A stretch of 64,000 nt of DNA, taken from contig CM060106.1 of NCBI GenBank assembly GCA_030522415.1, positions 32,034,485 to 32,098,484 of the forward strand, given 5' to 3'. Source of the stretch: Channallabes apus (taxonomy: Eukaryota; Chordata; Actinopteri; Siluriformes; Clariidae). A program made the position numbers and the translations under genes. Numbering within the stretch: position 1 is the first letter of the stretch; each line of letters begins with the position of its first letter. Below are positions 24,067-34,410 of this stretch, piece by piece. The notes beneath the pieces are model-generated. The model was given only the letters and a program-made list of their open reading frames with translations. It ran no database searches and was not told the origin of the DNA.

Positions 24067-24108
<42 letters not shown>
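24067..24108. repeat. (CA)n microsatellite
   Basis: About 21 CA units, complementary to the (TG)n 113 bases upstream. Confidence 0.95.
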
Positions 24109-24410
24109 CTGGGCACTTTTCTTGACATGGCCCGAGCTTTTCTTGTGTTATTATTCAAAGGCGGAAGCCTGTGGTAGGACACAGCGCCCTCCTGCCCTCT
24201 TCCATGTACTTAAAAGCACAGACTCTTGTCTTCTTGGGGGTAAATTTGTTCCAAGGATAGCGTGCGTCGCTAACAGGAAGTGCATTTTGTGTTTTTAATG
24301 TGGTTTCCACTGGCATCAATCATTCCGTACAATTAGGCCAATTTCTGCACAATTTTCTGCCTTCTGAGGTGCATGGCCATGCTGACTACACAGACGGCTG
24401 TCCTGGACCC

Positions 24411-24424
24411 ACACACACACACAA

Positions 24425-24455
<31 letters not shown>

Positions 24456-24491
24456 TCACACTCAAAAACACTCACACACACACACACACAC
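24411..24491. repeat. Compound CA-CT-CA repeat
   Basis: (CA)n at 24411-24423, (TC)n at 24426-24451, then interrupted (CA)n to 24491. Confidence 0.92.
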
Positions 24492-24579
24492 GAGGGAAAG
24501 ATGAGGCAGGTGTCTCGGAGTCATAAGTGAACATGAGGCGGTGCTTTTGTTTCATCCTTCATCATCATGTCGTTTTAAG

Positions 24580-24860
24580 CCCGGGGCACACCTACGTTCC
24601 TCTTCCACCTACTCTTTAGACCTCAAGTGGCATTTGTTTTCCATGGCAACCAGATTAAATTAGCTGAGTGATTATAGCTTATTAACACCAAACGCTGTTA
24701 GTGCATTCTTACCATTTTGTATGTAAACACTTTCCCCTTGTAGCGCTCTTTACTGGAAATTGCTTTGTACGGGGCGCAGGGCCCGGAGCTCGGTTATAAT
24801 AAAAATATAATTGTGAATTTGACAATAGCCACTCTGAGACCGCTTCCCTCCCGCTACTCT
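24580..24860. promoter_or_regulatory. Candidate conserved non-coding element
   Basis: Complex sequence with CCATGGCAACCAG (RFX-like half site CCATGGCAAC, about 24640), TTAAATTAGC and ATAATTGTGAATTTGACA, with no simple repeat or transposon text. Conservation with other fish is the needed test. Confidence 0.25.
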
Positions 24861-26219
24861 TCTGCTCCCCGTTTTTTGTGAAACTCCATGGCTGCGAGTC
24901 ACCAGGTACAACCAACCGTAGTAATGAACAATGGAAATGCACGAACCCCTCCTTTTCCCGTTCTCCCTCTTTCTCTCTCTCTCTAATTCTAACTAATAAA
25001 CCCACTAGAATTAACATTCACAATTGGCATAATGAGGTGTGGGGGTTTGGACTCTGGTACTTCATATTGACTGCTCTTGCCCTTAGCCCCACTTTGCATT
25101 TAATACAGTACTCCAGGCCAAAGTGATTGTTCACATTATTTGCACGTTGCACCGAGCTACATGTAATTAGTATTAAAATGAAGCATTTCACTGATGCTTA
25201 GTGGTTTATTATTATAAGCGTTGCTTACAGATTACAGGATTTGGTGCAAGCGCTCACATGTGCATGCTTAAATACACTCACGCGCGGTCTCAGCCGCGCT
25301 CCTTCCCCTCCGCTCTCTAACTCGTTCGTGAGATGTGTGTAGCGATTCAGACATTTTGAGATTACCTCAATTATCCGTCTTCGAGCCGGGCTTTCTCGCG
25401 TGCCACTTCAACTTGATGTCACCGGCCATGATAGAGGGACGGAAAGGGGAGGAATTGCGAAGGAAGAGAGCAGAGGAGTGTCAGCTTCAGGCCAGGAGCA
25501 AGCAAGCAGGTGCGCCGAGGGAAGATTACTGCAATAAACATGGCCCCGTCCTCATAATTTATCATTAATCTGCCTGCCCGCACTCCCGGGTTTCGGCTTT
25601 ATCCCGCATGCTGATATCCATGTCGTATTTCTTATCGGAGATTTGTTTATGCTTTTATCCTTGTCCTCAGTGTGTGCACTTACAGCGATGGCAAATGAGA
25701 GACGGCGTGGCAAAGTGGGAGAGAGAAAAAGAGACAGAGATAAAGGAAGAAGTCTGTAAACACATCAGAAAGCTCATACATGATTATGGGCTTTATCTCC
25801 AAACTGGTATAATAATCAGTTCAATTCCTATCGACACTCAGTAGCCTACACAGTAATGTGTGACTTGCTCTCATTTGCAATGCTGTAAAACTTAATATCT
25901 GAGGTTGTGCAGAAGGTCTGTACAAACATACGCATCTTTAAGCCGCAAAGTCTTTAATACGCATGACATATTAGATAATGAGCACACCGTGATGAGTAAC
26001 TTCATGTTAAGCACGTTAGTCCGGTCAGATAATCTTCTACACATGTGATTCTAAACATGTTCAAAGAACCAGGAAGGCACAAGAAGAGGATCTCTGCAAG
26101 AATCCCTCCTACTGTCATCCCAAATAATAGTGATATAAAAAAAAGAATAATCAAAAAATATTCAAAATAGATTTTTTTAAATTATGAGGTGAATAAGTTT
26201 CATTAAAATTACAACAACA

Positions 26220-26246
26220 AAATAATAATAATAATAATAATAATAA
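26220..26246. repeat. (ATA)n microsatellite
   Basis: Nine AAT-type units in an AT-rich stretch. Confidence 0.9.
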
Positions 26247-26929
26247 ATCATAATTTTTGTTCTATTACTACATAAGTTCCATTTTTATTGAATCTATAAA
26301 AAAATTTATTTACAGCATAAATATGTTTACTAAGCTTATATTTGTTTTTTGTCATTGCTTAATAAGAAGAATGAGATAAAATTCCACTATGTATCCGAGA
26401 TATCGTCGATAGGATCACAATTTGCAGGGCATTCGTCAGAAATAAGACACATATGACACAAAAGATTGTTGCATTTGTCCAACATATTCTCAGATATTTA
26501 TGTAACATTAATTTCACTTCAGCTGGAAGAAATAGATCTACAGTGAATACTGAGAACCTTTTAATTTACTTACAGTACTTAAGTCGTCAACTTTTTCAAT
26601 GTTAAGTTTTACGTTCAAAGATGTTCACTAAACTGAATTGCCGTTACAGAGGTGTGCTTTCTTCATACATTAAAAAAAAAATTATATTGTATCTCATTAC
26701 TTTAAAACCAAAAAAAAAAAAAAAAATCTAATAATCTTGGAATGCTTATGCTTAGAAATTTCAAGTCATCCTTGTGCACGCAGAAATGCAATATATGGCT
26801 ATATATATACTGTATGAATTTCAAATATAAGTAATATATTAACATTTATGAATTTGACCATAAAGAATATACACCAGCAAACTGGAGACAGGATCATGGG
26901 CACCCCCCGCCTCATGCCCACAGGGATCA

Positions 26930-27262
26930 AAATCCAGCCCATCCAGTCTGCTCCAGAGAAAAGCCAGTGTACCACAAATCCCCCCCAAAAAAGTCAACGC
27001 ACCACAGCGGAGGCGAAGAGCCCAAGGCTGCTGACCCGATGTCCAAACTCCCCAGATCCCAATCTAATTGAGCACCCATGGAACAATCAAGTCTAATTCA
27101 CAGAGACCCCACCCTGTAACCCTTAGCACCCAAGAAATCCACTGCCAACAGCACAGCACACCCCCAGAGGCTGTATGGAGACATGCCGTGAGAAGCAAGT
27201 GGTACCCTGCTGGCAGAAGGGAAACCCAACACCTAGGCGGTTTTAATGTTAATGGTTTTTAA
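26930..27262 (+). mobile_element. Tc1-like transposase 3' relic with one terminus
   Basis: The plus strand encodes CPNSPDPNLIEHPWNN at about 27041-27088, the block around the third catalytic residue of Tc1 transposases (consensus SPDLNPIExLW); its Glu is kept. Further on, CCCCAGAGGCTGTATGGAGA and CCTAGGCGGTTTTAATGTTA match the last codons and the 3' terminal repeat of a fish Tc1 family. The frame shifts between the two (27068-27262 is in another frame) and everything 5' of about 26930 is unrecognisable. This is a dead fragment. Confidence 0.72.
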
Positions 27263-27383
27263 CATATATGACCATTTATGTAAAATATATTAAAACCATT
27301 CTCTGTAATATGGAGATGACCACATATTCCATTTATGTATGGGTGAAGAAGTGGTGCAAATATCAAATATGGGCAAACATTCT
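27263..27383. other. AT-rich spacer
   Basis: No feature seen between the two transposon fragments. Confidence 0.4.
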
Positions 27384-27690
27384 GTACTGTGAAAAAGTAT
27401 TTGCCTATTTCCATTCCTGATTTTTCCTGATTCTTTCACATTTGTCACGCTTACAGTATATGATTCAGATCCTCAAACAAATTTTAATAATACACAAAGA
27501 CAACCCGAGTAATTACAAAATGCCATTTTTAAATGATGGTTTCATTTATTAAGGGGGGAAAAAACTGTTTAAACCTGCCTGGGCATGTGTGAAAAAGTAA
27601 TTGCACCCTAAACCTAATAACTTGTTGTGCCACCCTTGGTGGCAACAACTGCAATCAAGTGTCTGCGATAACTGGCAATGAGTCTACTGT
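27384..27690 (-). mobile_element. End of a Tc1/mariner-like DNA transposon, antisense coding side
   Basis: The text begins CTGTGAAAAAGTATTTGCC and repeats a related phrase GTGTGAAAAAGTAATTGCACC at about 27588, a pattern that I know from the ends of a widespread fish DNA transposon. It continues with CCTAATAACTTGTTGTGCCA and GCAACAACTGCAATCAAGTG, which in relatives is the antisense of the last transposase codons. The element stops abruptly near 27690, so only one end is present. The superfamily assignment is from memory and less certain than the repeat identity. Confidence 0.6.
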
Positions 27691-28305
27691 AAATTTATTT
27701 CTATTTATGTATTATTGTTTGTTAATTTATTTGTAATATTATATCTAGCTAGTGATAGGAAACCAATTTATGTCTCTAAAAAAATTTTGCCAAGGCAGAT
27801 GAGATAACCCTTTTGTTTAAAAAAAAAATAATAATCATAAGACGACTTCGAAACATCAACTGCAGCACAGAGATTGTGGAAGTTCCAGCTGATGTTTACA
27901 AAAACAGCACAGCCGTGTTCAAATCAGTACACGCACTGGTCTACTTCTGCTAATTGAAAAGAAATATCACTTTTTGAAAGAGCATTTTTAATGCATTTAT
28001 GTATTTTAGAAATAAATAAAACGGATATGACTTTCTTTTTCTTTTCAAATTAGAATTGGTAATTCACCGTCCTTGTTTATTTGCTGCAATTTACAAATGA
28101 AAAAATATGTGCGCGAGTTATTGATTCATGACCATAATTGTTTAATTATTAATCAGTTTAGTGTTATATTAGCATTTGTAATATTGTAGACGAGCAGACG
28201 AGAGGTTGAGAGGCAGTAATGCAGGTTGTTGTTAGCTGCTCTGAGATCAGACATCACTGCTGAACCTGTGCATTTCATCCTCGTATGCTCTCACACATAC
28301 AGTAC

Positions 28306-28364
<59 letters not shown>

Positions 28365-28514
28365 TCTAACCTTTCTCTGCACAGTAATGTATTACCACTT
28401 TCACACCATTCAGTATGGACAGTAAGGGGAAGCCCTGTGATAGTCTGATTAAATCTGATTGTCTGATAAAATTCACACACTGTTGGATCAGGGTTTAGAC
28501 TTTAACCATCCAGC
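27691..28514. other. AT-rich DNA, no gene seen
   Basis: No transposon or coding signal except the CA microsatellite at 28311-28361. The Val/Cys open frame on the minus strand (28247-28480) is that repeat. Confidence 0.45.
28311..28361. repeat. (CA)n microsatellite
   Basis: About 25 uninterrupted CA units. Confidence 0.96.
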
Positions 28515-29155
28515 ACCAGTCAAATGTTTGGACACGCCTTCTAATTCAAGGGTCTTTCCTGATTTTTTTATTTCTACATTGTAAAACAATACTGAAGCCA
28601 TCTAAAATACGCAATAATCTCCTTTGAACAGTTGATATTAAGATATACAGGCACTGAGTTACTGATCGGAAGGTTGGCGGTTCAAGACCCAGCTCCCCCA
28701 GGTTGTCCCTAACCCTATAACCTGCATCATGGCTGACCCTGTGCTCTGACCCCACCAATGCTTGGTTATGTGAAGAGAGAATTTCACTGTGTAGTTGTGA
28801 CAAGTAAAAGCTTAACTTAAAAACAAACTTCACTTAAAAGCTCTAATCCGAGGTGCCCATTGTTAACTGGTGATTTTTAAAACTAGTAACTCTAAATGAA
28901 CTTCTCTGGAGCAGAGTTAAGTTTTGGTCTTGCTTTCCTGGGAAGGTCTTCATCAGAGCCAGTTTCATTATGGTGCTTGATGGATTTCGCAAATGCACTT
29001 GACACAATACTGTTCTTGCACCGAACTGTTCTAGAACAGCTGACCTTCATGTCTTAAAATAATGGTTGTTGCACCAAATTACATAATTCCATATGTGGTC
29101 TCTTTAGTAATTTTGAAATCTCTAGTATTGTTCTTGAACGTAGAAAATAAATCAC
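28515..29155 (-). mobile_element. Tc1 deletion derivative (family E), copy 1, interrupted by a SINE
   Basis: The reverse complement of this stretch aligns in order with the plus-strand copy at 29324-29874. Shared phrases, read on the minus strand, include AAGCACCATAATGAAACTGG, CAACTGTTCAAAGGAGATTA and the 3' end near 28515 (antisense AGTCAAATGTTTGGACACGC). The coding remnant corresponds to the helix-turn-helix part of a Tc1 transposase (KHHNETGS). The catalytic domain is missing. A SINE (28647-28822) splits it. The 5' terminal repeat is not recognisable: similarity ends at GTAGAAAATAAATCAC (29140-29155). Confidence 0.78.
28647..28822 (+). mobile_element. tRNA-derived SINE, SINE-B copy 1, nested in Tc1-E copy 1
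   Basis: Contains GGCGGTTCAAGACCC, a B-box-like GGTTCAAGACC, and the 3' end GAATTTCACTGTG...GACAAGTAAAAGCTTAACTT, shared with the copy at 54901-55144. Tc1-E similarity stops just before it (28646) and resumes just after (about 28826), so the SINE is the younger insertion. The A-box half is weak and the 5' end may be truncated. It encodes no protein. Confidence 0.72.
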
Positions 29156-29266
29156 AAAGCTGCTTTTAAGATCTCTATCTCACTTTCTGTTTTGTTCTTT
29201 GTTTTTGTTGCATTAAGGGCTGTGTGAGAATAAAACCATTAACATTTCACAGCAAATTTTTTAAAC

Positions 29267-29267
<1 letters not shown>
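29156..29267. other. Spacer between inverted Tc1-E copies
   Basis: AT-rich and T-rich text with no recognisable content. Confidence 0.4.

Positions 29268-29323
<56 letters not shown>
29268..29323. repeat. (TA)n microsatellite at the Tc1-E copy 2 terminus
   Basis: About 27 TA units immediately before the 5' terminal repeat of the next element. The Tyr/Ile open frame is its translation. Confidence 0.95.
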
Positions 29324-29327
<4 letters not shown>

Positions 29328-29874
29328 GGGTTCAAAAGTTTGGGGTCACTTGCAAATTTCTTTGTTTTTGTTTAGTGATTTATTTTCTACATTCTACAAC
29401 AATACTGGGGATTTCAAAACTATAAAATAACACATATGGAATTAGGTAATTACGTAATTAACACCAAAAACACCAGTTAGTTGTTATTTTAAGACACAGA
29501 GGTCGGCCTTTCTGTAATAGTTCTTGCAAGAACAGTATTGTCAAGTGCATTTGCAAAATCCGTCAAGCACCATAATGAAACTGGCTCTCATGAAGGCCGT
29601 CCCAGGAGGGCAGACTTCTACCTCTGCTGCAGACGAGAAGTTCATTTAGAGTTATCAGCCTGAAAAATGACCAATTAACAGCACCTCAGATTAGAGGCGT
29701 TATGAAGTGTTTACAGAGCAGAAGTAGCAGAAACATCTCAATATCAACTGTTCAAAGGAGATTCATGCATTTTTTGGACGCCTTCAGCATTCCTTTACAA
29801 TGTAGAAAGAAATAAAAATCAGGAACCATCATGGAGTTAGAAAGTGAATGGTACTTTTGAATGGTAGTGTATAT
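29324..29874 (+). mobile_element. Tc1 deletion derivative (family E), copy 2
   Basis: The 5' end reads GTTCAAAAGTTTGGGGTCAC and the 3' end is GTACTTTTGAATGGTAGTGTA, so the terminal repeats are inverted copies around a CAAAAGT core. About 29545-29700 is a transposase helix-turn-helix remnant (KHHNETGSHEGRPR), and stops follow. At about 29760-29775 the text jumps from the coding remnant straight to the 3' untranslated end, so the catalytic part is deleted. About 550 bases remain instead of 1.2-1.6 kb. It is non-autonomous. Confidence 0.82.
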
Positions 29875-30229
29875 ACTGTATAGGTGCATATACAAAACAC
29901 ACTAAACACCATGATGAAACTCATGGAGTTCAGTTAGAAACAATGTGTCAATCTTAAAATTTAACTAAGCATCTATCTATCTATTGCATTAATATCTGAC
30001 TGACTAAGCTCCTCATAATTGTACAATGTAGTACTTTTTTTTCTAGAAAAGAAAATTACAAGAAATGTGTATCTAAGTAATACTGTATGTTCAATAATAA
30101 TATATTCTTTTCTTTTGATTTAAAAATATTAAAAAGTCCGACAGTGTGCAAGGCCACGTCTTTAATACTACTGATCATCAAATCAAATACAAAAGAAAAA
30201 AAATCTTTCGATGTGTTTCCTTGTCTTCT
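29875..30229. other. AT-rich DNA, nothing recognised
   Basis: No feature beyond a short (ATCT)-like patch near 29970-29984. Confidence 0.4.
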
Positions 30230-30332
30230 CCCCATCAGCGTTTCGCCGAAGATATATTTAGATCCTGACCTAGTGAACTTCTGTCAGTCGCTCTGGATAC
30301 AAGAGTCTGCTAAATGCTCTAAATGTTAATGT
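30230..30332 (+). mobile_element. SINE/LINE 3' tail fragment
   Basis: CAGTCGCTCTGGATACAAGA and TCTGCTAAATGCTCTAAATG near 30284-30326 match the 3' tail seen at 49733-49775 and 62150-62181. The region upstream is too decayed to place. It is probably a 5'-truncated retroposon. Confidence 0.6.
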
Positions 30333-31039
30333 ACGTTTTTCAAGGATACCTGACTTTTTGTTCTACTGCCAAAAAAAAAAAACAGTGTACTTCTTGTTTG
30401 GATGATGGACACCCTGCAACGTCAAATCACAGATATTTTCCTCCATCAATCACATGAGAGAAAGTCGATAGCTTTCTTGTGCAACTTTGCAGTTGCTGTG
30501 CTCCCGATAGCAGACTGACATGGCCTTCATGATAGGTTTTAAGCCACCATGTCCTGATATAAGAGGACACCTACTGGCCCGAGCACAAAACCCCTCTTAC
30601 AACCGAACCCCGCAATTTTCCCCTCGCTTTCTTCCATCTAGCCGTACACCTACTATATCTGTGCACCGTTTTGTCTCTAATCACACCCACATCATTCATC
30701 TACTTGCTCTCTCTCTCTCTCGCTCTTTCTCGCTCTTTCTTTCTCTGACAGCGGGCAAAAATAAGGAGCCCAGCTAAGTTTCCCTGTCCCACTTTTCCCC
30801 TTGCTCAACTCTCTCTCTCACTTTCCTGCCTTTCCTTCAATCTGTGTGAAGGACAGGATTGATTAGCATGCTGCATATTCATTTGCATACTTTTGCACAC
30901 AGATCACTGTGAATGAAAGGCACTGGGTTTATTCCCCCACCTATTTCATACCTTCCAAAAGTGGTGGAGGGGGTGGAGGGAGGAGGATAAGAGGAGATGG
31001 CAGTGTGATGGTGATGCCAATGGTGGAGGGGGGTGCTGG

Positions 31040-31042
<3 letters not shown>

Positions 31043-31072
<30 letters not shown>
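31043..31072. repeat. (GA)n microsatellite
   Basis: About 15 GA units followed by GAAGAAGAAG and a run of nine to ten G. Confidence 0.95.
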
Positions 31073-31075
<3 letters not shown>

Positions 31076-32599
31076 AGAAGAGAGGCGGAGGGGGGGGGGT
31101 TCATCTTTTCAAGGAACACCCCCAGAATTAATGTTCCACACCTGTGCACAGTGCTGCAGTCTTTATCAAGCATCACAGGTGCGCCACATTAATTGTGGAA
31201 GAGACCATTTTAGTTGCCACAGGGGTGTCCCACTTGGCAGTTGTGAAGTCTAACACACTTAAAGTGGTTTAGCAAAAGTGTTCGACATTTTCTTTTTTTT
31301 TTTTTTTTTCTCCACCAAACGATCATATTTCTTTTGTCTTTTCTCCGAGGATCTGCACACAGCACACAATGCATAATATATAAATAGCCTCCGTGTTTCA
31401 AAGTAGTGATTAGAGTAGTGCTTGTTTGGCACATTTTGTGTGTATGTGTGTGTGAGAGAGAGAAAGTGTGTTGTCATTAGGTTTAAGTAGCTACATGTTG
31501 TGTGAGAGTTGGTGTGTGTGTGTATACATGTCTAGTCATCATTAGATTTAAGTAACTCCAGAGTGTGTATATCCGAGGAGATTTCCCAACATCTTGTTGA
31601 GTGTGTGTGTGTGTGTGTGCTAAAGGAAACAGAGTGGACAGGACTGCACACCTGCAGGCCAAAAGTCCAAACGCAGTAGACAGCCTCCCTCTGTGAGACC
31701 CCACCGGACATGTAGCTCTCCACCGGACACCTAGCACCCGCTATACTGTACATGTCTCTGAGTTACAGCATACTGCTTATCACATATGTGGCTCTCTGGA
31801 AAAAAAAAAAAACAATGCTCAAAGAAATCAAAGAAGCTTACGGTCACTGAGCACACCGAGTCACAATTACCTAAAGATTCACAAGACTTTTTTCCCTCAT
31901 CAGATATCCAATAATGTGCGAGAAAAGGTCAGCGGAGCATCCCTGCTCATTCGCTCGTGCTTTATTCCCACTCCTCATGCATGATTACTTCGCTAACGGT
32001 TAAAGGTAAGGAATGTAAAAAACAACGGCTCGACATGGCTACGATATAAAGGGAGCCTAGATTTATTTTGATACTGCCAGTCAAAACAGGGGGGGAAAAA
32101 ATAACGCCGCGGGATACGGGTTGAAATAAACACCGCCGCGCATCTGAACAAGGCGATTATTCCTCGGCCCTCCTCCATCAACGGCCATTTTGAACTCTGC
32201 AATTGACCTTCTGTGGCATCATTTACAATGACTCATATCATAGCTGTGAAGTGTTAAAGCTACAGCATCCACACACACACACATACACACACACACAGGA
32301 TAATAGCTTTAACTACACTAAATTGTCCCCTTGATTTGTATGACTATGGCGACCCACAGTCTCCTCAACTCACCCTTTGACAAAGGAGGTCATTGCTGAG
32401 CAGGAAGAAAATGAGGCCCACTAGATATTGTTTGATTGGATTTGCCTTTGCAAGGTTTTGGAATCATTGCAGAAATTCATTTGAAGTGTGGCAGAAAATG
32501 AAACTCGCCCATTTAATTATTTTCTTTGCCCTTTTTTCTGCTAGTGGCTTTCAAATCAGTCAAAATATTAAACCCCCCTCCTTTATCCTCCTCATACAC

Positions 32600-32624
32600 C
32601 CACACACACACACACACACACACA
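32600..32624. repeat. (CA)n microsatellite
   Basis: About 12 CA units. Confidence 0.92.
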
Positions 32625-33831
32625 AGCTATCCTTAAAACACATCTTTTTAATAGGCCAATATACCCCCTGTCGTCAAAGAGGAATAAAACGTTTATTAAT
32701 CACCCTCTTTCTCTTCAAACTTTTTTCCTTTCTCTAAAGCTCCATCTAGTCTCTACCCATTCTGTTTCCTACATTCCCATCTCTCTCTCTCCCTCTCTCT
32801 CACTCTCTATGTTTCTTTCTCCTTCTCTTACTATGAAAAGGGACGTGTCGTTTTGGTGCTAAACCAAAAGCACCATTTATAACCTTTCAAAAAAATGAGA
32901 AGGGAAAGCATTAAAGTTAATCAGACCAACCACATTGTGGTTAAGACACGTTGACTGGATTACGGATTACCATTAGCTGGGTGAAAACCGATTCTTTCAT
33001 TTAAATTCCAGTTTTCTCTGCATGCTTAAATAAAAAAATTGTTGGATAAAAAACTTCTTGGAAGTAGTTCTTTATTCTTCGTGCAAATACTTCTTTCCTC
33101 TTTAATTTAGGATAGAGAATGCACACAGAAGGAACACGGAATGAACACGAGGTTATGAGACAAAGGAACCAGTATAAGGACATCCTAGTATTAAGACTTA
33201 GCCATTATACTTTCCTTAGTTTGGAAAAATCACAGACATGTTAACTACCAGGATCAGACTTACATTTTTAGCTTTATGCACATACCAATTGCCAACTGCT
33301 ATTTCCATGCAGTTAAAAGGATGAGACTGGGATGTGCGTAAATACACAGGTTTCAGGGAACACAGGCGATAATGTCTTAGTCCAAACAGTGGTCCCTGTC
33401 CATGTTTTGATACAGCTTCTTTTCATACCTGATTCAAATCGTTCCCGAGTACACCGTACCGTTCTCGAGACGACCTTTTCAAGTGCGCCCTGGCACAATA
33501 GATTAATCCATGACTGGTTAAGGTACAATGTGTCCATTCTACCCGTCTTCAGGGTCAAGTGTCTCAGATTCGAGTCCTTAGTGTGAACACAGCCCCTTGT
33601 TTCACACGAGGCACAGTTGTTACCCCCTGTTGATGTCCCTCACAATTCAGCATTCACATTAATAATATTGTTCTGTGTAATATTATATTGTTCCCCTTTA
33701 CAGTAATACTCCAGTATGCACTCAACTAGTTTGCGATCCACAAATGAACAGAAAGAGAAGAATAGTACAAAGATGGTCAACCTTCGCGCTACTTTATCTG
33801 CTGTGGGTGCGAAGTTTGGAGGATGAGATGG

Positions 33832-33895
33832 GGACACTTGCACCTCTAGGGTTTAGGGTTTGAGTCCTGCCTCGGATGTCTGTGTGTGTATGTGT

Positions 33896-33957
<62 letters not shown>

Positions 33958-34088
33958 TTTGCATATTCTCCCCGAGCTTGGTGGGTTTCCTCCAGGTACT
34001 CCGGTTTTCTCCCACAGTCCAAAAACGTCCAGATTAGGTTCATTGGTGTTCCCAAACATTGGCCATAGAGTGTGTGTGTGTGTGTGTA
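33832..34088 (+). mobile_element. SINE-A copy 3 with an expanded internal (TG)n
   Basis: The head CACTTGCACCTCTAGGGTTT and degenerate B-box GGGTTTGAGTCC are followed, where other copies read CTGTGTGCATGGAG, by a long (TG)n at 33882-33954. The SINE body then resumes with AGAGTTTGCATATTCTCCCC and GTACTCCGGTTTTCTCCC. The 3' third and the GAAT tail are lost; the text ends in another (TG) run near 34088. The microsatellite has grown inside the SINE. Confidence 0.85.
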
Positions 34089-34410
34089 TTATGTTATATA
34101 TTTCAAGGAACTTATCAGTTTTAGACCCTGTAATATGTGTAAGTTTAACTACTTATTTTTAATAGTATTAAACAAATTGGGATTGAGAAGTGTCTCAACG
34201 ATTTAGTTAATTGAATCAACCAGCTGATAGATTAGATTGCATAATAGGGTAAATCACCCAGATCTTGAATGCTTACAGTACCTTGTCACAGTATTGAGAG
34301 TTCACATGACCCAAAAATACCTGACTTTGGGTCCAATTTTACTCGGATTTGCTGAGTCCGTTCTGTGAAGCAACCCTGTACCACAATCTGTCATGTTTGA
34401 CAAATAGCGA
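34089..34410. other. AT-rich DNA, no gene seen
   Basis: Nothing recognisable between the SINE and the Tc1-like element. Confidence 0.4.

Larger units (their letters stand above)
20946..26844. other. Transposon-free block, part 3: no gene seen
   Basis: Contains G runs at 21107-21120 and 21440-21452, poly-A near 21956-21972, the paired (TG)n/(CA)n tracts at 23901-24108, a CA-CT-CA compound repeat at 24411-24491 and (ATA)n at 26220-26246. The part after about 25860 turns AT-rich and featureless. Mixed-composition candidate regulatory stretches are listed separately. No exon, RNA gene or transposon was recognised. Confidence 0.45.
30333..33831. other. Non-coding DNA with simple repeats, no gene seen
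   Basis: Holds (GA)n at 31043-31072 with a following G run at 31091-31100, a poly-T run at 31293-31310, interrupted (TG)n at 31597-31619, (CA)n at 32600-32624 and CT-rich text near 32781-32826. All the His/Thr, Arg/Glu and Leu/Ser frames derive from these. 33320-33600, with open frames on both strands and the phrase CTTAGTGTGAACACAGCCCC, may be part of an unrecognised DNA transposon. Confidence 0.42.

Noticed and set aside
23846..24298. 150-codon frame with Cys-Val and His-Thr stretches
   Set aside because: It spans the (TG)n and (CA)n microsatellites and has no other coding sign.
30909..31253. 114-codon frame with Arg-Glu repeats
   Set aside because: Translation of the (GA)n tract and G runs.
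33313..33600. Possible hAT-like element (frames on both strands, CTTAGTGTGAACACAGCC)
   Set aside because: I could not find matching inverted ends or a target duplication, so it is only mentioned in the surrounding region.
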